This document shows positions 25,014 to 32,240 of a stretch of 64,000 nt of DNA, one piece after another; position 1 is the first letter of the stretch; each line of letters starts with the position of its first letter. The stretch covers positions 930,001 to 994,000 of the forward strand of contig NZ_JBNCBU010000001.1 of assembly GCF_051912845.1 (NCBI RefSeq), written 5' to 3'. This stretch comes from Tsuneonella sediminis. Lineage in GTDB: Bacteria; Pseudomonadota; Alphaproteobacteria; Sphingomonadales; Sphingomonadaceae. Under the pieces are notes generated by a model. The model saw only the letters and a list, made by a program, of their open reading frames with translations, was not told where the DNA came from and searched no databases. A program made the position numbers and the translations under genes.

Positions 25014-26147
25014 ATGGAACATGCGCTCGGCCTGGCCACACCGGACGAATCGGGTGCCGGCACCTTCGCGGTGCAGCCCTGGCGCGCGTTTGCTGACGAC
25101 ACCGGGTGGGACGCGCTGGCAGAAGCCGCGGCCGAGCCCAATCCGTTCGGCGAACGATGGTTCGTGCAGGCCGGCCTCGAAGCTTTTGCAGCGGACGATC
25201 GGCCGTTCCTGGCTTCGCTTAGCTTCGGCGGGCGCCTCGTCGGCATCCTGCCGCTCGTGCGTCGGTCCGCTTACGAAGGGTATCCGCTGCCTCACATCGG
25301 CAACTGGCGACATCCCAATGCGTTCGCCGGGACGCCGCTGGTCGCATCGGGGTTCGAACACGCCTTCTGGCGGTCCCTGCTGTCGTGGGCCGACGCCCAC
25401 GCCCGAGCCGCCCTGTTCCTCCATCTCGAGATGTTGCCGACCGAGGGCCCGGTGTTCGCCGCCCTGCGCGACGTGTGCCGGATCGAAGGGCGTCCGGCAG
25501 CGGTCGTCCACCGGCATGAGCGCGCGGTCTTGCGATCGAACCTGTCCCCTTGCGCCTATTTCGAAGTGTCGATGAGCGGGAAGAAACGCAAGGAACTGCG
25601 CCGCCAGCACGCCCGGCTGTCGGACCTGGGGGCGGTTGCATTCGAACGCAGGGAGGATGCGGCGGGACTTTCGGGGTGGTGCGACGATTTCCTCGCGCTC
25701 GAAGCTTCCGGATGGAAAGGTGCACAGGGCTCCGCGCTCGCATGCGACGCGCAAGCGGCGCGGTTCTTCCGCACGGCGCTTGCCGGTGCCGCGGACCAGG
25801 GCCGGCTCGAACGGCTCGCCCTGACGCTCGACGGGCGTCCCGTCGCGATGCTGGCAAATCTGCTCGCCCCACCTGGCGCGTTCAGCTTCAAGACCGCCTA
25901 CGACGAATCGCTGGCCCGTTTCTCTCCCGGGGTCCTCCTCCAGCGCGAGAACCTGTCTTTGCTGGCGCGCGAGGACATCGCGTGGGCCGACAGCTGCGCA
26001 GCCCCCGACCACCCCATGATCGAGCGCATCTGGCGCGAAAAACGCGAGATCGTCCGGGTCAGCATCGCGATCGGAGGCCCCCCACGCCGGGTCACCGGCT
26101 CGCTCATCCTCCGCGGCGAGACCCGCGCCCCCCTTGAAGGACTCTAG
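25014..26147 (+). CDS. GNAT-fold acyltransferase (Acetyltransf_6 / BioF2-like)
   Basis: A 377-residue protein resembling the Acetyltransf_6 group of GNAT-like acyltransferases, often encoded near polysaccharide genes. Supporting features are the NPFGERWFVQAGLEAF N-terminal segment, the KKRKELRRQHARLSDLGAV helix region, and a C-terminal FSFKTAYDESLARFSPGVLL motif. That last motif is typical of FemAB-like and CelD-like double-GNAT proteins. No signal peptide or membrane helix. The ATG at 25014 is preferred to a TTG at 24996. It is followed after four bases by the cupin-like gene, so the two are probably co-transcribed. Substrate unknown. Confidence 0.75.
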   Translation: MEHALGLATPDESGAGTFAVQPWRAFADDTGWDALAEAAAEPNPFGERWFVQAGLEAFAADDRPFLASLSFGGRLVGILPLVRRSAYEGYPLPHIGNWRHPNAFAGTPLVASGFEHAFWRSLLSWADAHARAALFLHLEMLPTEGPVFAALRDVCRIEGRPAAVVHRHERAVLRSNLSPCAYFEVSMSGKKRKELRRQHARLSDLGAVAFERREDAAGLSGWCDDFLALEASGWKGAQGSALACDAQAARFFRTALAGAADQGRLERLALTLDGRPVAMLANLLAPPGAFSFKTAYDESLARFSPGVLLQRENLSLLAREDIAWADSCAAPDHPMIERIWREKREIVRVSIAIGGPPRRVTGSLILRGETRAPLEGL

Positions 26148-26151
26148 ACTG

Positions 26152-27024
26152 ATGGACGCCCGCACCGGCTTCACCGCGCTCGACACCGCCGTCTTCGGCC
26201 CCGCCGCCCGCTGTGCCTTCACCGCCGCCTATCCGGAGACGCCGCGGGTGATCGAGCACCGGCTGCGCGACAACTCCCTTCTCACCCTCGATGCGCTCGC
26301 GAGCCTGGCTGGCCGGCTTCCCGAACGGTCGATCGAATACAACCGCGCCGACCTGCCGATCGGCGTCGACGGCAAGCCCGGGGGCACCGGGCTCGCGATC
26401 GAGGATACCATCCGCCACATCGCCACCAGCAACAGCTGGGCCGTGCTCAAGAACATCGAGGCCGTGCCCGAGTACCAGGCGCTCGTGCTCGCGCTGCTCG
26501 GCGAACTGCGGCCGGTGATAGAGGCCAGGACCGGCAAGGTTCTGCGCCCTCAGGCCTTCGTGTTCATTTCCAGTCCCGGCGCGGTCACACCCTATCATTT
26601 CGACCCCGAGCATAACATCCTGCTCCAGCTGGTCGGCAGCAAGGTGATGACCCAGTTCCCCCCCGGCGACGCCCGCTATGCTCCCGACACGACGCACGAA
26701 AGCTACCACATGGGCGGTCCGCGCGAACTGGCTTGGCGCGACGAGCTTGCCGCGGGGGGGCGGGACTTCGCGCTGGCCCCGGGCGAAGCGCTGCTGGTGC
26801 CGGTCATGGCGCCGCACTTCGTTCGCAACGGGCCGGAAAGCTCGATCTCGCTGTCGATCACCTGGCGCAGTGACTGGTCGTTCGCCGAGGCCGACGCGCG
26901 CTGCTGGAATGCGCTGCTGCGCAAGGCAGGCCTTTCGCCCCGCGCCCCGCGCCGCTGGCCGGCGACCAATCGCGCAAAGGCCTGGGCCTGGCGCGCATGG
27001 CGGCGAATGTCGGGCGCGAGTTGA
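26152..27024 (+). CDS. Cupin_8/JmjC-like domain protein
   Basis: A 290-residue protein with a double-stranded beta-helix. PYHFDPEHNILLQLVGSKVM contains a histidine-x-aspartate iron motif like JmjC/Cupin_8 hydroxylases, and APHFVRNG supplies the distal histidine. This suggests a 2-oxoglutarate/iron oxygenase, perhaps a protein hydroxylase, although 2-oxoglutarate contacts cannot be confirmed by eye. It starts four bases after the GNAT gene (ATG 26152, preceded by GAAGG), and tesB follows 32 bases later. The C-terminal 40 residues are rich in arginine and tryptophan. Confidence 0.75.
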   Translation: MDARTGFTALDTAVFGPAARCAFTAAYPETPRVIEHRLRDNSLLTLDALASLAGRLPERSIEYNRADLPIGVDGKPGGTGLAIEDTIRHIATSNSWAVLKNIEAVPEYQALVLALLGELRPVIEARTGKVLRPQAFVFISSPGAVTPYHFDPEHNILLQLVGSKVMTQFPPGDARYAPDTTHESYHMGGPRELAWRDELAAGGRDFALAPGEALLVPVMAPHFVRNGPESSISLSITWRSDWSFAEADARCWNALLRKAGLSPRAPRRWPATNRAKAWAWRAWRRMSGAS

Positions 27025-27056
27025 CGCGCGCGTAAGCCTGCCCCAATGCGCGGGCA

Positions 27057-27962
27057 ATGACCGACAGACCCTCTGACGAAGCGCTCGTCGCCGACCTCGT
27101 CGCCCTCCTCGATCCCGCGCCGCTGGGCGAAGACCGGTTCGAAGGCGCCCGAAAAAAAGGCGGCGTAGGCCGCGTGTTCGGCGGGCAGGTGATCGCCCAG
27201 GCGCTGATCGCCGCGGAACGCACGGTGGAGGAAGACCGCGCCGCGCACTCGCTTCACGCCTACTTCCTGCGCGGCGGGAACGAGGACTATCCGATCGCGC
27301 TCGAGGTTGACCGCCAGCTCGATGGAGGCAGCTTCTCGAACCGCCGCGTGGTGGCGAGCCAGCCCGGCCCCGATGGCGCGATGCAACCGATCCTCAACCT
27401 CGCGGCCAGCTTCCAGAAGCACCAGCCAGGCCTGGAGCACGAGCGCGCAACGCTTCCGCAGGTGCCGGGTCCCGACGAATTGCGGTCGGACGAGGAACTG
27501 CGCGCAGAGGTCGCACCCACACTGCCCGAGCGGGTTCGCCGCTTCTTCAACGAGCCGCGCCCGATCGAGATTCGCGCGGCTACGGGACGCCACTGGCTTA
27601 CCGAAGGACCGCAGGAGCCGGTCCAGCATTCGTGGTTCCGGGCCCGCGCTGCGCTGCCCGACGATCCGCGCATCCACCGCGCGGTGCTAGCCTATCTCAG
27701 CGACATGCAGCTTCTTGGCACGAGCATCATGCCCCACGGCCTGTCGTGGATGCGGGGCGAGGTCAAAAGTGCCAGCCTCGATCACGCGATCTGGTTCCAC
27801 GCGCCGTTCCGCGCCGACGAGTGGTTGCTCTATTCGTGCGACAGCCCGTGGTCGGGCGGCAGCCGCGGGTTCAACCGGGGGCAGATCTTCCAGGACGGCA
27901 GGCTGGTCGCGAGCGTCGCGCAGGAGGGCATGATTCGCCAGGTCGAGCCGCGCGCGCGATAG
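27057..27962 (+). CDS. tesB: Acyl-CoA thioesterase II
   Basis: A 301-residue double-hotdog thioesterase that hydrolyses acyl-CoA to free acid and CoA in the cytosol. Visible family blocks are RVFGGQVIAQALIAAERTV, AHSLHAYFLRGG, LDGGSFSNRRVVASQ and, in the second hotdog, LDHAIWFHAPFRADEWLLY. The end reads GRLVASVAQEGMIR, also conserved. Length equals the usual TesB. It is the last gene of the GNAT-cupin-tesB run. A CtrA-like motif begins 14 bases after the stop. Confidence 0.94.
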   Translation: MTDRPSDEALVADLVALLDPAPLGEDRFEGARKKGGVGRVFGGQVIAQALIAAERTVEEDRAAHSLHAYFLRGGNEDYPIALEVDRQLDGGSFSNRRVVASQPGPDGAMQPILNLAASFQKHQPGLEHERATLPQVPGPDELRSDEELRAEVAPTLPERVRRFFNEPRPIEIRAATGRHWLTEGPQEPVQHSWFRARAALPDDPRIHRAVLAYLSDMQLLGTSIMPHGLSWMRGEVKSASLDHAIWFHAPFRADEWLLYSCDSPWSGGSRGFNRGQIFQDGRLVASVAQEGMIRQVEPRAR

Positions 27963-27975
27963 AATTGGCGCGCGG

Positions 27976-27991
27976 CTAACCCGGTCTTAAC
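27976..27991 (+). promoter_or_regulatory. CtrA-like binding motif (CTAA-N7-TTAAC) upstream of the PilZ-XRE gene
   Basis: CTAA at 27976-27979 and TTAAC at 27987-27991 are seven bases apart, the same half-sites and spacing as at 3076-3091. It lies 46 bases before the TTG start of the PilZ-XRE gene, a natural place for a regulator. CtrA binding is inferred. Confidence 0.4.
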
Positions 27992-28036
27992 CCCGCTGGA
28001 CCACCCTCGCTCCGCAAACTCGCGGAGTACAGCCAC

Positions 28037-28681
28037 TTGCCCATCGAAGCCCGTTTCGACACCGACGAGAGCACCGACCCGCGCAGCGCTGGCCGCCGCA
28101 CGCTCCACCTCGGGGTGAGCGGCCGCTTCGCATCAGGAAGCGAGAGCGCGGTCACGGTCCACAACATTTCCGCGACCGGCCTGCTTATCGAGACGTCCGC
28201 AGCCCTCGCCGAGGGTGAACGCATCGTCGTCGACCTTCCCGAAGCCGGAGAGCGCGATGCGCGGGTGATCTGGACCGACGGGCTGATGCACGGATGCCGG
28301 TTTGAAGAACCGCTCGGGGCGGGTGCGCTCAGCGCCGCGCAGCTTCGCGGCGCGGTACGCGGCGCCGATCGGGGCGGCTTGCCGCAAGGCGAGGAATTCG
28401 GCGCCCGTCTCCACCGCCTGCGGACAGAGCGCGGCCTGTCGCTCGCCGACATCGCCAACCGCCTCGGGGTGAGTAAGCCCACGGTCTGGGCCTGGGAACA
28501 CGGCAAGGCGCGCCCCGTCGAACGTCGTCTTTCCGCACTGGCCGAGGCGCTTGGCGTAACCCCGGGCGGGCTTGAACCGGCGGCCTCGGGACCGGTCGAA
28601 GCGGTCGAGGCGGGTCGCCGCCAGATCGCGGAGGCGTATGGAGTCGACCCGAAGCGCGTGCGCATCATGATCGAACTGTAG
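28037..28681 (+). CDS. PilZ domain fused to an XRE-type helix-turn-helix
   Basis: A 214-residue putative cyclic-di-GMP-responsive DNA-binding protein. The N-terminal PilZ domain has both halves of the nucleotide motif: RSAGR (RxxxR, residues 16-20) and NISATG (NxSxxG, 43-48). After a short linker comes a Cro/C1-type HTH at about 121-175 (FGARLHRLRTERGLSLADIA then GVSKPTVWAWEHG). The tail MIEL ends a short helix. The start is a TTG at 28037; no better start is in frame. The degenerate GGDEF gene lies 255 bases downstream on the same strand. DNA targets and ligand binding are inferred, not shown. Confidence 0.85.
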   Translation: MPIEARFDTDESTDPRSAGRRTLHLGVSGRFASGSESAVTVHNISATGLLIETSAALAEGERIVVDLPEAGERDARVIWTDGLMHGCRFEEPLGAGALSAAQLRGAVRGADRGGLPQGEEFGARLHRLRTERGLSLADIANRLGVSKPTVWAWEHGKARPVERRLSALAEALGVTPGGLEPAASGPVEAVEAGRRQIAEAYGVDPKRVRIMIEL

Positions 28682-28936
28682 GTCAACCCGGTTCGAGAAT
28701 CCGCTTGCAACTTTTCCACAATTGTAAAAAGACAACGTGGTTAACAAATCGCGTTTAAGTTCATTTTTTCAGGTCGTTAGTTGTTTTTAACGATCCGTAT
28801 AACGCGATTGTTGGCAGAACCGGGGGTAGAAATACTCTTATTCGATGGTTGCGTTAGCGGGATCTTGCGCAACCGGGGGCAACGTTAGTTTCCGTAATCG
28901 GCATCGGGCCGATTCGGAGGCGCGTCGAACGGGAAC
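28682..28936. other. AT-rich intergenic region with a palindrome
   Basis: This 255-base gap is much richer in A and T than its surroundings and probably holds the promoter of the GGDEF gene. ACAATTGT at 28718-28725 is a perfect palindrome flanked by TTT (28713-28715) and AAA (28728-28730), a plausible operator. TTAA at 28741 and 28755 are spaced ten bases apart, so they do not fit the CtrA spacing. I see no ORF or RNA gene. Confidence 0.5.
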
Positions 28937-29818
28937 GTGGACACGATGTGGGGCGCAATTTCGCCGGGGGAAGCCTCGGCACTCTATCGGCTGGTGGCGC
29001 AAAGCCCGACCGATCTCGTGCTGAAGACCGACAGGATGGGGCGCATCGTTCACGCAACCCCTGCCACCGGCAGCCTTGGACTGGCCTTCGCGGGAGACCC
29101 GGTGGGGCGGCATCTGCTCGAACTCCTCCATCCGTCGTGCAGCGAGGCCGTCCTCGCGGAGCACGCCGCGGCAGTGCGCGGCCAGGACGGCAGCGGCTGG
29201 ATCGAGGTTCTCGCGCTCGCGCAGGACGGATCGCAGCGATGGATGGAAATGAAGCTTGGCGGCCTGCCCGAAAAATCCGGCGCACTCGGCCTGCTGCGCT
29301 CGATCGACGAGCGCCGGGCGCTCGAGGACCGGCTGTTCGTCGCCGCCATGACCGATCCCCTGACGCGCCTGACCAATCGCGAGGCGTTCGTGCGCATGCT
29401 CGGCCACCTCGTCGAGAGCGGCGCTGCGGGCCACGTCGCGCTGTTCGACCTTGACCACTTCCGCACGATCAACCTGCGCCACGGACACAGCGGCGGCGAC
29501 AAGGTGCTGGTCGCCTTCGCGCGCCTGCTGCGCAGCCTGCTGCGGGCCGACGACATCGTCAGCCGCGTGGGCGGCGGGACGTTCGGCGTGCTCCTGCCCG
29601 AAGTCGACGCGGCGACCGCCCACGGCGCCTGCGCGCGGGTCGTCGCGGCGATGGCCGAGCTCAACGAGGGAGCGGGCCGTCATCGGCTGACCGCCAGCGC
29701 GGGCGTGGCGCGCTTCGCGGTCTCGGCCGACTCGACCCTGCGCGAAGCCGAGCTCGCGCTGCTTTCGGCCAAGTCGCGGGGCCGCAACCGCGTCGAGCGG
29801 GCGCGGCGCTGGCATTAG
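28937..29818 (+). CDS. PAS-GGDEF protein with degenerate GGDEF site
   Basis: A 293-residue cytosolic protein. Residues about 10-125 resemble a PAS sensor (LVAQSPTDLVLKTDRMGRIV then WMEMKLGG and GLLRSIDERR). A GGDEF domain spans about 130-293, with the opening AAMTDPLTRLTNREAFVRML and the metal-binding DLDHFRTIN. The signature itself reads GGGTF (212-216) instead of GGDEF, so the acidic residues needed for catalysis are lost and cyclic-di-GMP synthesis is unlikely. It may bind GTP or a partner. Starts GTG 28937 or ATG 28946 are both possible. It lies just downstream of the PilZ-XRE gene. Confidence 0.88.
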   Translation: MDTMWGAISPGEASALYRLVAQSPTDLVLKTDRMGRIVHATPATGSLGLAFAGDPVGRHLLELLHPSCSEAVLAEHAAAVRGQDGSGWIEVLALAQDGSQRWMEMKLGGLPEKSGALGLLRSIDERRALEDRLFVAAMTDPLTRLTNREAFVRMLGHLVESGAAGHVALFDLDHFRTINLRHGHSGGDKVLVAFARLLRSLLRADDIVSRVGGGTFGVLLPEVDAATAHGACARVVAAMAELNEGAGRHRLTASAGVARFAVSADSTLREAELALLSAKSRGRNRVERARRWH

Positions 29819-29830
29819 GAAAACGGGCGA

Positions 29831-29849
29831 GGACGGCCGCTAGCCGTCC
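29831..29849. terminator. Inverted repeat between convergent GGDEF and gatB genes
   Basis: GGACGGC (29831-29837) pairs perfectly with GCCGTCC (29843-29849) around a five-base loop that includes the gatB stop codon. The flanking T tracts are weak on both strands, so termination is possible but not certain. Confidence 0.35.
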
Positions 29850-31345
29850 AGCCTTTCCTTCAGCAGCTGGTTGACGACCGCCGGGTTGGCCTTGCCCTGC
29901 ATCGCCTTCATCGTCTGGCCGACAAAGAAGCCGAACAGCTTGTCCTTGCCGCCGCGATATTCGGCAACCTTGTCGGCGTTGCTCGCGATGATCTGGTCGA
30001 TGGCGGCTTCGATCGCGCCGGTGTCGCTGACCTGCTTCAGGCCCTCGGCTTCCGCGATTTCAGCGGGTTCGCGGCCGGTCCTGAGGACGATCTCGAAGAT
30101 CTCCTTGCCCTGTCCGCCGCTGATCTCGCTCGCGCTCTGCATCGCGAGGATCGCCGCCTGCGCCGCGGCGGTAGCGTTGGCCGGGTTCGCCTCGGCGCCG
30201 AGCGCATTCATCACGCCGGGCGCTACCGACAGCGACCAGTTGGCGACCTGGGTCGCCACGTCCCTCTCGTCCTTGCCGAGCTTCGCCGCGGTTTCGGACA
30301 GGAGCTGCTCGAAGCGCGCGTACGTCTCGACCTCGGCGGTCAGCTCGCGAGCGTTGTATTCGGTCAGGCCCAGCGCCTCGACGTAGCGGCGGCGCTTGGC
30401 GTCGGGAAGTTCGGGCAGCGAGGCGCGGCACTCGACGAGAAAGTCCTCGTCGAGTTCGAGCGGGAGCAGGTCGGGATCGGGAAAGTAGCGGTAGTCGTGC
30501 GCGTCTTCCTTCGACCGCATGGAGCGCGTGGTGCCGGTGCCCGGATCGAACAGCCGGGTTTCCTGGACCACGACCCCGCCGTCCTCGATCAGATCGACCT
30601 GGCGGCGCGCCTCGTGCTCGATCGCCTGCATTACGAAGCGGACGGAGTTCACGTTCTTCGTTTCGGTCCGGGTACCGAACTCGTCGCCCGGCCTGCGCAC
30701 CGAGACATTGACGTCGGCGCGCATCGAGCCTTCTTCCATGTTGCCGTCGCAGCTGCCGACATAGCGCAGGATCGCGCGCAGCTTGCGGACATAGGCTCCG
30801 GCCTCCGCCGGCGAGCGCATGTCGGGACGGCTGACGATTTCCATCAGCGCGACGCCGCTGCGGTTGAGGTCGACGTAGGACATCGACGGATGCTGGTCGT
30901 GCATCAGCTTGCCTGCGTCCTGTTCGACGTGGATGCGCTCGATGCCGATGACCTTGTCCGCCGGGATGCCGGCCTTCTCGTCCGCCTCGATGGTGAGCGA
31001 TCCCTCTCCCACGATCGGGTGGTAGAGCTGGCTGATCTGGTAGCCCTGCGGCAGGTCGGCGTAGAAGTAGTTCTTGCGGTCGAACCGGCTCCAGCGGTTG
31101 ATCTGTGCGTCGATCGCCATGCCGGTGCGCACCGCCTGGCGGATGCATTCGCGGTTGGGCACCGGCAGCATCCCCGGCATCGCCGCGTCGACGAGGCTGA
31201 CCTGGCTGTTCGGCTCAGCCCCGAACGCGGTCGCCGCCCCGCTGAACAGCTTGGCGTTGGAGGTGACCTGCGCGTGAACCTCGAGGCCTATCACGACCTC
31301 CCATTCGCCCGTGGCGCCCTGGATGCGGTAGGAATTCTCAGTCAT
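29840..31345 (-). CDS. gatB: Asp-tRNA(Asn)/Glu-tRNA(Gln) amidotransferase subunit B
   Basis: The tRNA-binding and kinase subunit of GatCAB, which amidates misacylated Glu-tRNA(Gln) or Asp-tRNA(Asn). The 501-residue product starts at the ATG at 31345 (MTENSYRIQG) and shows the family motif WEVVIGLEVHAQV. It also shows YFYADLPQGYQISQLYHP, HEQDAGK-like VEQDAGKLMHD, and DLNRSGVALMEIVS. The C-terminal YqeY-like tail helix domain (about 400-501) is complete. It is separated from gatC-gatA by an FkbM methyltransferase gene on the opposite strand, so it probably has its own promoter. Confidence 0.96.
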   Translation of the reverse strand: MTENSYRIQGATGEWEVVIGLEVHAQVTSNAKLFSGAATAFGAEPNSQVSLVDAAMPGMLPVPNRECIRQAVRTGMAIDAQINRWSRFDRKNYFYADLPQGYQISQLYHPIVGEGSLTIEADEKAGIPADKVIGIERIHVEQDAGKLMHDQHPSMSYVDLNRSGVALMEIVSRPDMRSPAEAGAYVRKLRAILRYVGSCDGNMEEGSMRADVNVSVRRPGDEFGTRTETKNVNSVRFVMQAIEHEARRQVDLIEDGGVVVQETRLFDPGTGTTRSMRSKEDAHDYRYFPDPDLLPLELDEDFLVECRASLPELPDAKRRRYVEALGLTEYNARELTAEVETYARFEQLLSETAAKLGKDERDVATQVANWSLSVAPGVMNALGAEANPANATAAAQAAILAMQSASEISGGQGKEIFEIVLRTGREPAEIAEAEGLKQVSDTGAIEAAIDQIIASNADKVAEYRGGKDKLFGFFVGQTMKAMQGKANPAVVNQLLKERLDG

Positions 31346-31437
31346 GGCGCGGCAATAGGATGTGTGGGTTGCGGAGGGAAGAGAAAGTACCGGGGGCCAG
31401 CCTTGCCGGGTTGCGGCAATTGCTACAAAGGCGCGCG

Positions 31438-32238
31438 ATGCCCACGATCGCGTCCATGGCTCCGACACTCAAGCGAACAATCAAGCGGTTGCTCGCGACC
31501 CGCGGCCTCGCCCTTGCCAACCACGACCACCTCGACATGCTGCAACGCGACGCCTTGATCGGCGCAAAGGCCCAGGCGCTGTCGTTCGTGGATGACGCGC
31601 ATCTGCGCCAGGCGCTCGACCTGCTCGCCGAAAGCCAGAGCCAGCTCAACCAGGACCTGTTCGCCCTGGACGCCAACGGCTGGAAGCGGGGCGGCTTTTT
31701 CGTCGAATTCGGCGCGACCGACGGCAAATCGCTCAGCAACACCTGGCTGCTCGAAAAAGCCTTCGGATGGACCGGCATTCTCGCAGAACCGGCGCGGCGT
31801 TGGCATGCGGCCCTGGCCGCGGCGGGCCGCGCTGCCGCGATCGAGCGCGACTGCGTGTGGGAAAAGAGCGGCGAAACCCTCGAATTTGCCGAGGCCGAGT
31901 GGGGCGAGCTGTCGACGATCACGTCGTTCCGTGACCATGACCATCACGATCGCCGCGGTGCGCGCACCTATCGCGTCCCGACGATTTCACTTGTCGACAT
32001 GCTCGACCGCCACAACGCCCCCGCCCATATCGATTATCTGTCGATCGACACCGAAGGATCAGAGTATGCGATCCTCTCCGCGTTCGACTTCGAGCGTTAC
32101 CGTTTCGGGGCGATTACCGTCGAACACAATTTCACGCCCTACCGCGAAAAGCTGCACGCGTTGCTTACCGCGCACGGTTACCGCCGAACGCTGGAAGATC
32201 TCTCGCAATTCGACGACTGGTACATCGCGCAAGGCTGA
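31438..32238 (+). CDS. FkbM family methyltransferase
   Basis: A 266-residue SAM-dependent methyltransferase of the FkbM family. The SAM-binding region is GGFFVEFGATDGKSLSNTWL, followed by LAEPARRWHAALAA, and the conserved IDYLSIDTEGSEYAIL motif appears near residue 200. FkbM enzymes usually O-methylate sugars or lipids; the target here is unknown. The ATG at 31438 follows AAAGG. The gene sits between gatB (divergent, 92 bases) and gatA (convergent, stops two bases apart), splitting the gat genes. Confidence 0.88.
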   Translation: MPTIASMAPTLKRTIKRLLATRGLALANHDHLDMLQRDALIGAKAQALSFVDDAHLRQALDLLAESQSQLNQDLFALDANGWKRGGFFVEFGATDGKSLSNTWLLEKAFGWTGILAEPARRWHAALAAAGRAAAIERDCVWEKSGETLEFAEAEWGELSTITSFRDHDHHDRRGARTYRVPTISLVDMLDRHNAPAHIDYLSIDTEGSEYAILSAFDFERYRFGAITVEHNFTPYREKLHALLTAHGYRRTLEDLSQFDDWYIAQG

Positions 32239-32240
32239 TC

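Noticed and set aside
22908..26222. Minus-strand open frame of about 1100 codons
   Set aside because: It is the antisense shadow of the S9 peptidase and GNAT genes, both of which have signal, motifs and terminators. The shadow has no recognisable domain.
28937..29818. Active diguanylate cyclase
   Set aside because: The signature is GGGTF rather than GGDEF/GGEEF, so catalysis is not supported.
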